From the IMG/VR virus record IMGVR_UViG_3300031787_011232, positions 1 to 64,000 of that record: a stretch of DNA of 64,000 nucleotides, one strand, 5' to 3'. The DNA comes from a virus. A program made the position numbers and the translations under genes. Every line of letters begins with the position of its first letter. Position 1 is the stretch's first letter. Below, piece by piece: positions 8,036-15,063 of this stretch. The notes below the pieces were generated by a model. That model saw nothing but the letters and a program-made list of their open reading frames with translations. It was not told the origin of the DNA and made no database searches.

Positions 8036-8698
8036 ATGAATATTTTTAATGATTTAATATCAGAAAACTCTTTATGCTTTGATGTTGGAGCAAACATAGG
8101 TAAAAAAACAGATTTATTTTTAAGCTTGGGGGCAAAAGTGATTTGCATAGAACCTCAAATAAATTGTATAGATATCTTATCGGAAAAATTTAGGGATAAC
8201 GAAAAAATAAAAATTGTAAATATTGCTTTAGGTGAAAAAGAAGACGAATTAGATATTTTTATTTCTCCCTCGGATACGGTATCTACTATGTCTAGAGATT
8301 TTATAGAGGCAACGAGTTTAGAAAGATTTAAAGGAATTATTTGGGATAAAAAAGAAAAGGTTAAGGTGACCACATTAGACAATATAATTTCCGAATATGG
8401 ATTACCCCATTACTGTAAAATCGATGTTGAAGGATACGAATTAGAAATTCTAAAAGGTCTTACCAAAAAAATAAAATTCATAAGTATAGAATTTACCCCG
8501 GAGTTAAAAAATAAAACATTTGAATGTATTTCCACCATCGATAAAATAGGGGAATATGAATATAACTATTCTGAAGGGGAATCTCATTTATTTGCCTTTG
8601 ATTCGTGGAAAACCTCCGAAGAAATAATAGATTTTCTTAAAGAAAATAATGATTTCCGAGTATCTTTTGGTGATCTATACGCCAAATTAATAAAATGA
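8036..8698 (+). CDS. FkbM-family methyltransferase
   Basis: The 220-residue protein starts the fold with CFDVGANIGKKTDLF and continues with VICIEPQ and YCKIDVEGYELEILKG, the standard FkbM signatures (motif I, acidic motif II, and the D-V-E-G-Y-E block). FkbM enzymes are O-methyltransferases often found in glycan and natural-product clusters. It overlaps the downstream GT2 gene by four bases (ATGA). It is one of two FkbM genes here; the other is at 9380. Confidence 0.85.
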   Translation: MNIFNDLISENSLCFDVGANIGKKTDLFLSLGAKVICIEPQINCIDILSEKFRDNEKIKIVNIALGEKEDELDIFISPSDTVSTMSRDFIEATSLERFKGIIWDKKEKVKVTTLDNIISEYGLPHYCKIDVEGYELEILKGLTKKIKFISIEFTPELKNKTFECISTIDKIGEYEYNYSEGESHLFAFDSWKTSEEIIDFLKENNDFRVSFGDLYAKLIK

Positions 8699-9390
8699 TA
8701 TCAATTGCTATCCCAACATATGAAATGAATGGGGTTGGATGTATTTTTTTGAAAAAAAGTTTAGAACTAATATCTCTTCAGACTTTTAAAGATTTTGAAG
8801 TAGTAATATCCGATCATAGCATTGATGATTCTATTAAAAATATTTGCGAAGAATTTAAAGACTCGTTAAAAATAATTTACCTAAGAAATGAAGTGAATAG
8901 GGGGAGTTCATCTTCGAATATGAATAATGCTATATTAAATTGTAAGGGGGAAATAATTAAATTTCTTTTTCAAGATGAATACCTATACAAAACTAATTGC
9001 TTAGAAGACATCAAAAATTATTTTGATAATAATGGGGAATACTGGTTAATAACCGGATGCTCTTACGGGGAGAGTCCTGATCAAATTATAGGAAACATGA
9101 TTCCCCGTTATGAAGATAAAAGTATCATTCAATCTATTAATACTATAGGAAGCCCTAGTGTAGTTTCAATAAGAAATAGGGATTTAGAATTATTTGGGGA
9201 CAATTTACTGTGGATTATGGACTGTGATTACTACAAAAGAGTTTTTGATCGTCACGGAGAACCTGGGGTTTTAGCTGACAATAAAGTATTTATTTGTCAA
9301 CACAAAAATCAGGTAAGTAATCTGATAGATTCGGGATTAAAAATTAAAGAAGAAAATTATTTAAAGAATAAATACCAATATGAATCTTGA
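8695..9390 (+). CDS. GT2-family glycosyltransferase
   Basis: The 231-residue GT-A enzyme opens MISIAIPTYEMNG, followed by SLQTFKDFEVVISDHSIDDS and NRGSSSSNMNNAI, the classical GT2 nucleotide-binding pattern. LWIMDCDYYKRVF in the C-terminal half resembles the acidic acceptor or catalytic region. The usual DxD is replaced by QDEYLY. No membrane segment is present. It overlaps both neighbours (4 and 11 bases), indicating tight coupling in the operon. Confidence 0.8.
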   Translation: MISIAIPTYEMNGVGCIFLKKSLELISLQTFKDFEVVISDHSIDDSIKNICEEFKDSLKIIYLRNEVNRGSSSSNMNNAILNCKGEIIKFLFQDEYLYKTNCLEDIKNYFDNNGEYWLITGCSYGESPDQIIGNMIPRYEDKSIIQSINTIGSPSVVSIRNRDLELFGDNLLWIMDCDYYKRVFDRHGEPGVLADNKVFICQHKNQVSNLIDSGLKIKEENYLKNKYQYES

Positions 9391-10081
9391 AAAATATATA
9401 AATGATCCTATTCCTATCGAAAAAGAATTAAATTATTATTTATCAAAGGAAAAAATAATAATTTTTGATGTTGGCTGTTGTGAGGGAGAAGATACCATAA
9501 GATATTCTAATCTTTTTCCGGAATCTATTATTTATTCTTTTGAACCCCATCCGGATAATTTTAAAAAAACTATTTCTAATTTAGAAAAATATAAGATCAA
9601 AAATTCTAAAATCTTTAATCTTGCTTTAAGCAATGTAGATTCATCTATAGATTTTTATTTATCTGAAGGACATCCTTTAGATATACCTATTACTGAAGAA
9701 TGGGATTATGGAAATAAATCTAGCTCTATTCTTCCGCCGAAAGAGATTCACGAAAAATATGATTGGCTTAGGCTAAAAAATAAAATAAAAGTAGATTCAA
9801 TAACAATAGATAAATTTTGCAAAAGAAATAAAATTAAAAATATAGATTTATTGCATTTAGATGTTCAGGGAGCGGAAATTTTAGTTCTGGAAGGATCTAA
9901 AAATATGATAGATAATATTAGTATAATTTGGCTAGAAGCAGAAACCGTTGAATTGTATGATAATCAGCCATTAAAGAACGATGTTATAGAATTTCTAAAT
10001 CCCAATTTTGAAAAGGTAAAAGAAATAGATAACTATTTATCTTGTGATATGATGTTTATTAATAAAAAATTAAAAAAATAA
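9380..10081 (+). CDS. FkbM-family methyltransferase (second copy)
   Basis: The 233-residue protein has IIIFDVGCCEGEDTIRY (motif I), IYSFEPHPDNF (motif II) and LLHLDVQGAEILVLEG, again FkbM hallmarks. It differs clearly from the first FkbM gene, so it is a separate specificity rather than a recent duplicate. It overlaps the GT2 gene by 11 bases and is separated by one base from the next gene. O-methylation of a sugar is the likely reaction. Confidence 0.85.
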   Translation: MNLEKYINDPIPIEKELNYYLSKEKIIIFDVGCCEGEDTIRYSNLFPESIIYSFEPHPDNFKKTISNLEKYKIKNSKIFNLALSNVDSSIDFYLSEGHPLDIPITEEWDYGNKSSSILPPKEIHEKYDWLRLKNKIKVDSITIDKFCKRNKIKNIDLLHLDVQGAEILVLEGSKNMIDNISIIWLEAETVELYDNQPLKNDVIEFLNPNFEKVKEIDNYLSCDMMFINKKLKK

Positions 10082-10082
10082 T

Positions 10083-10652
10083 ATGGATGAAATAAATTTA
10101 AAATATAATTATTTATGCTCTACTCCTTCCGATATAAATGAGCATTTACCAGTAATAAAAAAATATGCTGAAATGTGTGAAACTGTAACGGAAATGGGGG
10201 TAAGATACGTAGTTTCTACCTGGGCCCTTCTGTCTGCAAAACCTAAATCGATAGTTTGCTATGATATTTTAGAAGGGCTAGACATGAACATTTTTAATCA
10301 TAATATAGGGGAGATATACAAATCCGCTAGTAATATAGGGGTAGATTTTAATTTCATCCATTCAGACGTATTAAAAATAGAAATAGAAGAAACGGATTTA
10401 TTGTTGATAGATACCTACCATGAATATAATCAGATAAAAGAAGAATTAAAATTACACGGAAATAAATCTAAAAAATTTTTAATATTCCATGATACGACTA
10501 CCTACGGGGATTTTGGTGAAACTTTTAAAACCCCTAACACTATCGGAATTTGGCCTGCTATTGAAGAATTTTTGAAAGAAAACCCTCATTGGTATATAGA
10601 AGAAAGATTAACTAATAATAATGGTCTTACCATATTAAAAAGAAAAAAATGA
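10083..10652 (+). CDS. Putative class I methyltransferase
   Basis: The 189-residue protein has VTEMGVRYVVSTWALL as a plausible motif I (E-x-G-V-R), IVCYDILEG as motif II, and LLLIDTYHEYNQIKEEL followed by FLIFHDTTTYGD. The latter resembles the metal-associated D-x-x-H and H-D pattern of CmcI/TylF-like sugar O-methyltransferases. It overlaps the following TylF gene by four bases. Family assignment is by pattern only. Confidence 0.65.
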   Translation: MDEINLKYNYLCSTPSDINEHLPVIKKYAEMCETVTEMGVRYVVSTWALLSAKPKSIVCYDILEGLDMNIFNHNIGEIYKSASNIGVDFNFIHSDVLKIEIEETDLLLIDTYHEYNQIKEELKLHGNKSKKFLIFHDTTTYGDFGETFKTPNTIGIWPAIEEFLKENPHWYIEERLTNNNGLTILKRKK

Positions 10653-11419
10653 AATTAGAATTAGAATTTTTAAAAAGAATACTTACAGATACGGTTTTTG
10701 ATGAATCTATTAGAAATGATTTTTTCGAAAATAATAAAATACCTTCATATGAAATTATAGAAGAAATAATTAAAAAAAATGTAGATTCTTCTAGACTAGA
10801 AGGATTGGATTGGCCGGAAAGAGCCCATACTATGATTGGGATAAAAAGATTAAATAACCTGGAAGAATCCCTAGATTATATTAGAAAAAATAATATAAAA
10901 GGAGATTTTATAGAAACCGGAGTTTGGAGAGGAGGGGCTTCAATTTTTATTAAATTTTATAATGATTTGTATAAGATGAATAGAAGAGTTTTCGTTTGTG
11001 ATTCTTTTGAGGGATTACCGAGACCTGATTTAGAAAAATATCCCCAAGACGCTAATGATACCCATTATCAAATAGATTATCTTAAGGTTTCTTTAGAAGA
11101 AGTGACTTCCAATTTTGAAAAATATGGGGTTTTAGATAATAATGTTATATTTCTAAAAGGGTGGTTTTCAGATACACTTAAAGATCAAAGAATAGAGGAT
11201 TTGAGTCTTCTTAGATTCGATGGAGATATGTATGGTTCTACTATAGACGTATTGGAAAATCTCTATTTCAAATTAAATAAAAAAGGAGTATTGATAATCG
11301 ATGACTATTGTTTAGAAAATTGCGTTAAAGCAGTTACGGATTTTAGAAATAGATATAATATATCTGATAAAATATCAGTAGTAGATAAATGCGGGGTTTT
11401 TTGGTATAAAGAAAATTAA
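10649..11419 (+). CDS. TylF/MycF-family O-methyltransferase
   Basis: The 256-residue protein closely follows TylF (macrocin O-methyltransferase): GLDWPERAHTMIG, then GDFIETGVWRGGASIF (motif I), VFVCDSFEGLPRPD, LRFDGDMYGSTIDVLENLY and IIDDYCLENC (metal-binding aspartates). Family members methylate sugar hydroxyls. It is the last gene of the 7315-11419 run, separated by 69 bases and a promoter from the GT6 gene. It suggests that the phage glycan carries O-methyl sugars. Confidence 0.9.
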   Translation: MKLELEFLKRILTDTVFDESIRNDFFENNKIPSYEIIEEIIKKNVDSSRLEGLDWPERAHTMIGIKRLNNLEESLDYIRKNNIKGDFIETGVWRGGASIFIKFYNDLYKMNRRVFVCDSFEGLPRPDLEKYPQDANDTHYQIDYLKVSLEEVTSNFEKYGVLDNNVIFLKGWFSDTLKDQRIEDLSLLRFDGDMYGSTIDVLENLYFKLNKKGVLIIDDYCLENCVKAVTDFRNRYNISDKISVVDKCGVFWYKEN

Positions 11420-11456
11420 AAATTATTAATAGAAAAATTCACTAATCTATTTTTAA

Positions 11457-11484
11457 GAAACTTTTTTTATTTTTTCCGTATAAT
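11457..11484 (+). promoter_or_regulatory. Promoter GAAAC-N17-TATAAT
   Basis: GAAAC 11457-11461, a 17-base spacer and TATAAT 11479-11484. The GT6 ATG follows after four bases (TATAATTTTCATG), the same short layout as at 2543. Confidence 0.6.
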
Positions 11485-11488
11485 TTTC

Positions 11489-12205
11489 ATGATTAAAAAA
11501 TCTATATTGAATGTAATTGCAACAGGAAAATATGAAAAATATATTGACGGAATAGTAAATTCTTCGATTAAAAATTTTTTAAGAGAAACTGAATTAAAAA
11601 TAATTGTATATACTGATTCTAAAAAAATACTAAAATCTAATAATAAAAATATAATACCTATTAAAATAGATTATGAGTCTTGGCCATATCCTACTTTAAA
11701 AAGATTTCATTATTTTGATTTAGCTTTGGAACACATAGAAAAATCCGATTATTCTTTTTATATAGATGTTGACAGTTTTTTTAGAAAAAAAATAGATTTA
11801 AAAAAACTAGGACTTTTAGATTTTCCTGGAATTGTAGGAACTATTCATCCTGGTTTTTACGGGTCTTCAGGAACACCTGAGACTAGGAAAGAATCCACCG
11901 CTTATATACCAGAAAATTACAGATTTGTTTATCACTGTGGAGGGTTTTTTGGAGGTAATTCACAAAATTTTATTCACCTAGCAAAAACTATTAAAAATAA
12001 TATAGATCAGGATTTATCAAAAAATATTATTGCTATATGGCACGACGAATCTCATTTAAATAGATATTTTTTAGATTATCCTCCTATTAAATCTATGGGT
12101 AAAGGATTTTCTTCTCCCGAAGAATTTTTAGGACAAGAAAAATACAAGGATCCTTATATAGTTTTTATAGATAAATCCGAGGATTTAAAAAATGATAAAA
12201 AATGA
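11489..12205 (+). CDS. GT6 glycosyltransferase (ABO/alpha-1,3-galactosyltransferase-like)
   Basis: The 238-residue GT-A enzyme matches GT6, the family of human blood-group A/B transferases: FYIDVDSFF with D93-V-D95, VYHCGGFFGGN, and the diagnostic WHDESHLNRYF at 184-194. The family transfers Gal or GalNAc in alpha-1,3 linkage to galactose, often with an adjacent alpha-1,2-fucose. The membrane stem of animal enzymes is absent, as in prokaryotic members. GT6 genes are uncommon in bacteria and phages; a cyanomyovirus example is known. It is led by its own promoter and coupled (ATGA) to the next glycosyltransferase. Donor choice cannot be told from sequence. Confidence 0.9.
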   Translation: MIKKSILNVIATGKYEKYIDGIVNSSIKNFLRETELKIIVYTDSKKILKSNNKNIIPIKIDYESWPYPTLKRFHYFDLALEHIEKSDYSFYIDVDSFFRKKIDLKKLGLLDFPGIVGTIHPGFYGSSGTPETRKESTAYIPENYRFVYHCGGFFGGNSQNFIHLAKTIKNNIDQDLSKNIIAIWHDESHLNRYFLDYPPIKSMGKGFSSPEEFLGQEKYKDPYIVFIDKSEDLKNDKK

Positions 12206-13026
12206 TAAATTTAGAAAGTACGACTTTTATTATTCCTATAAAAATAGAACATAAAGATAGGTATAGAAATTCAGAAATTGTTTTAAATTTTTTGAATTCT
12301 AATTTTTACACTAATGTTTTTATATATGAGACTTCTTCTAGTGGAGAAACAAGATTGGATTTTTTAGAAAATTTAAATAATTTGAATATAAAGCACTGGT
12401 GTATTCCAGAAGAAGATTCGTTTCATCGAACAAAATATTTAAACATCATGTTGGACGAAGTCCAAACCCCGGTGGTAGTAAATTATGACATTGATGTAAT
12501 ATTGGATCCCCAAAATTTTCTAGAATGCCAAAATGAAATATTAGAAGGAAAATCTAAGGTAATATACCCTTACGAGAATGGAAACGGGCAGATTATGATT
12601 TTAGAATCTTTCGATTATAATGGGTTTAAAAATTCAAATTATTCAATGGATTTTATAAATTCTTCCCCTGAAAGGAGAGAACATAGCGCAGAATGTGGCC
12701 ATTGTATATTTTTCGATACCCATACTTATAGATTATGGGGAGGGGAAAACGAAGATTTTATATCTTATGGCCCAGAAGATAAAGAAAGAATGTACAGATT
12801 CCAAAAATTAACAAATTCTGTATCCTGGAGACAAGGGAAAAAGGTTTATCACTTCGAACACTATAGGGGAAATGATAGCTGGATAAGTAATCCCCATTTT
12901 AGAAACAACTGGAAAATTTTTGAAGATATACAAAGAATGGATATTCTTTCTCTTATAAACCATTACAGGGACACGAGTTATTCTAATAAATATAAAACCC
13001 TCTGTAAGAAAGAACAAGTTCAATGA
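12202..13026 (+). CDS. GT-A glycosyltransferase with GT7-like C-terminal motif
   Basis: The 274-residue protein has a GT-A pattern with VVNYDIDVILD as a D-x-D motif (about residues 92-102). LWGGENEDFISYGPEDKERMYRF resembles the galactosyltransferase C-terminal block (G-G-E-x-E-D) seen in GT7 and chondroitin-type enzymes. It overlaps GT6 by four bases upstream and fcl by four bases downstream, so the three are one coupled unit. It probably adds another hexose or hexosamine to the same glycan. Confidence 0.7.
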   Translation: MINLESTTFIIPIKIEHKDRYRNSEIVLNFLNSNFYTNVFIYETSSSGETRLDFLENLNNLNIKHWCIPEEDSFHRTKYLNIMLDEVQTPVVVNYDIDVILDPQNFLECQNEILEGKSKVIYPYENGNGQIMILESFDYNGFKNSNYSMDFINSSPERREHSAECGHCIFFDTHTYRLWGGENEDFISYGPEDKERMYRFQKLTNSVSWRQGKKVYHFEHYRGNDSWISNPHFRNNWKIFEDIQRMDILSLINHYRDTSYSNKYKTLCKKEQVQ

Positions 13027-13934
13027 GTATTTTAATAACTGGAGGATCTGGTCTTGTTGGATCGCAATTCAAATCCGAAAATTACAAAAGGATTTCTTCA
13101 AAGGATTTAAATCTGCTAGACCAAAAATCCATTAAAGATTATTTAGAATCGAATAAAGAAATAGATTCTATAATCCATTGTGCGGCAAGGGTTGGAGGGG
13201 TAAAAGCAAACATGGAATATCCAGCAGAATTTACTTATGAGAATCTAAAGATGAATACGGGAATTATAGAAGAAGCTAAAAATGCAGGGATTAAAAATTT
13301 AGTTTGTTTTTCTTCTACCTGTGTTTTCCCAGATAAAGTCGAGTATCCATTAAGCCCAGATAAAATACATCTAGGTCCTCCTCACCCGTCCAACTACGGG
13401 TATGCGTATGCGAAGAGAATGGCGGATACCCAGATCCAATCTTATAGAGAACAATATGGGCTAAATTATTTTACGGTTATACCCTGTAATATTTACGGGC
13501 CAAATGATAACTACCACTTAGAAGATGCTCATGTCGTTCCTTCTCTTATACATAAATTTTATTTAGCAAAAAAGAATGGACAAGACGTTACTATATGGGG
13601 AAGCGGATCCCCTTTAAGGGAATTTATTTACTCCGAGGATGTAGCTAATCTAGTAGAAATACTTCTAGAAACTTATAAGGACGCGTCTCCTGTGATACTA
13701 TCAACTTCTAATGAAATCTCTATTAAGGACCTAGTTTATCTAATAGCGGACATATACGGGCATAAAGGTAAGATTATATGGGATACTTCTAAACCGGAAG
13801 GACAATATAGGAAACCAAGTGACAATTCGGTAATAAAAGAATTAGCACCTAATTTTAAATTTACTCCTATAGAGGAAGGTTTAAGAAAATCTATAGAATG
13901 GTTTATCGAAAACTATGACAACTCAAGGAAATAA
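13023..13934 (+). CDS. fcl: GDP-L-fucose synthase
   Basis: The 303-residue extended SDR converts GDP-4-keto-6-deoxymannose to GDP-L-fucose by epimerisation and NADPH reduction. Visible features are TGGSGLVG (about 6-13), HCAARVGGVKAN, FSSTCVFPD, the catalytic Y127-x3-K131 in YGYAYAKR, and SPLREFIYSEDVA, all typical of Fcl. Length fits the family (about 310). It overlaps gmd by 20 bases. A patch of unusually GC-rich codons covers the catalytic Y-x3-K region (about 13374-13440). Confidence 0.95.
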   Translation: MSILITGGSGLVGSQFKSENYKRISSKDLNLLDQKSIKDYLESNKEIDSIIHCAARVGGVKANMEYPAEFTYENLKMNTGIIEEAKNAGIKNLVCFSSTCVFPDKVEYPLSPDKIHLGPPHPSNYGYAYAKRMADTQIQSYREQYGLNYFTVIPCNIYGPNDNYHLEDAHVVPSLIHKFYLAKKNGQDVTIWGSGSPLREFIYSEDVANLVEILLETYKDASPVILSTSNEISIKDLVYLIADIYGHKGKIIWDTSKPEGQYRKPSDNSVIKELAPNFKFTPIEEGLRKSIEWFIENYDNSRK

Positions 13935-15009
13935 AAAAAGGGCATTAATAACAGGTATGGAGGGACAGGACGGATCCTACCTCTATGATTTTTTAACAGA
14001 AAAAGGATATCAAGTATTTGGAACTAGAATGAAAAAAAGAGCACTAATAACAGGAATTAATGGTCAGGATGGATCATATCTTTCCGAATTTTTAATTGAT
14101 AAAGGGTATGAGGTATTCGGAACGGTAAAAAGAAATTCAGTTTCAGAAACCCAAACAACAAGAATAGATTCGGTATATCCCCAAATAAAAGACAATCTTA
14201 TCTATGCAGATCTTAATGATTTATCTTCTTTGATACATGCATTGAAGACATCGGATCCTCATGAAGTCTATAACTTAGCTGCTCAAAGTCACGTTAGAAT
14301 TTCTTTCGATCAGCCTCTCTATACTGCTCAGACCACAGGCGTAGGTGTTTTGAATATTCTAGAAGCTATAAGAATACATAATCCTAAAATTAAAATGTAT
14401 CAAGCATCTTCTTCCGAGATGTTTGGTAATTCTATAGACTCGGATGGATATCAAAGAGAAACTACTCCTATGAATCCCGTGTCTCCGTACGGATGCGCGA
14501 AGGTGTTTGGGTATAATATATGTCGAAACTATAGAAATTCCTACGGCCTTTTCGTTTCTAACGGAATACTTTTTAATCACGAATCCCCAAGGAGAGGAAC
14601 TAATTTCGTAACCAATAAAGTTTGTAAAGAAGCGGTAAGAATAAAATTAGGGTTGACCGACAAATTAAATTTAGGAAATTTAGATGCTACGAGGGATTGG
14701 GGGCATGCTAAGGATTATGTAGAAGCTATGTGGATTATACTTCAGCAGGATCATCCAGATGATTACGTTTGTTCTACTGGGATATCACATTCGGTTAAGG
14801 ATTTAGTAGAATATGTTTTTGGTAAATTGGAATTGGATTGGAAAAAATACGTAGTACAAGATCCAAAATTTTTAAGGCCTGAAGAGCTAAATGATTTAAA
14901 AGGTGATTGTTCTAAATTAAAATCCCACACTGGGTGGTCTCCTAAATACACTTTTGAATCTATGTTAGATGAAATGATAGAACATTGGTTAATCGAATTA
15001 TCTAAATAG
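13915..15009 (+). CDS. gmd: GDP-mannose 4,6-dehydratase with duplicated N-terminus
   Basis: The enzyme makes GDP-4-keto-6-deoxymannose, the Fcl substrate. Gmd motifs are clear: GINGQDGSYLSEFL, VYNLAAQSHVRISFDQP, ASSSEMFG, SPYGCAKVFGYN with Y-x3-K, and LGNLDATRDWGHA. The open frame begins at 13915, but the first 38 codons are a second, diverged copy of the first Rossmann beta-alpha unit. Internal ATG 14029 gives a normal-looking 326-residue protein and is probably the functional start. Whether the extra unit is translated or is a remnant of another gmd cannot be told. The 5' end overlaps fcl by 20 bases. Confidence 0.92.
   Translation: MTTQGNKKRALITGMEGQDGSYLYDFLTEKGYQVFGTRMKKRALITGINGQDGSYLSEFLIDKGYEVFGTVKRNSVSETQTTRIDSVYPQIKDNLIYADLNDLSSLIHALKTSDPHEVYNLAAQSHVRISFDQPLYTAQTTGVGVLNILEAIRIHNPKIKMYQASSSEMFGNSIDSDGYQRETTPMNPVSPYGCAKVFGYNICRNYRNSYGLFVSNGILFNHESPRRGTNFVTNKVCKEAVRIKLGLTDKLNLGNLDATRDWGHAKDYVEAMWIILQQDHPDDYVCSTGISHSVKDLVEYVFGKLELDWKKYVVQDPKFLRPEELNDLKGDCSKLKSHTGWSPKYTFESMLDEMIEHWLIELSK
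13933..14124 (+). repeat. Tandem duplication of the gmd N-terminal 31 codons
   Basis: Copy 1 is 13933-14025 and copy 2 is 14032-14124. Both encode K-K-R-A-L-I-T-G to V-F-G-T; 24 of 31 residues are identical, while the DNA has diverged visibly. This points to an old duplication or the fused relic of a second gmd. Confidence 0.85.
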
Positions 15010-15032
15010 CAAATAATAATATTTTTATATCG

Positions 15033-15040
15033 GATATATA
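15033..15040 (+). promoter_or_regulatory. Putative late promoter GATATATA
   Basis: GATATATA ends 21 bases before the start of the 515-residue gene. It overlaps the left arm of a 12-bp inverted repeat. Confidence 0.6.
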
Positions 15041-15063
15041 AAATACTAGAAAGTATTTTATAT
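15036..15063. promoter_or_regulatory. Perfect 12-bp inverted repeat spanning the start codon
   Basis: ATATAAAATACT (15036-15047), loop AGAA, AGTATTTTATAT (15052-15063). The right arm includes the first two bases of the ATG at 15062 and the left arm overlaps the promoter box. It could be an operator or, in a longer transcript, a start-codon-masking hairpin. Confidence 0.55.
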
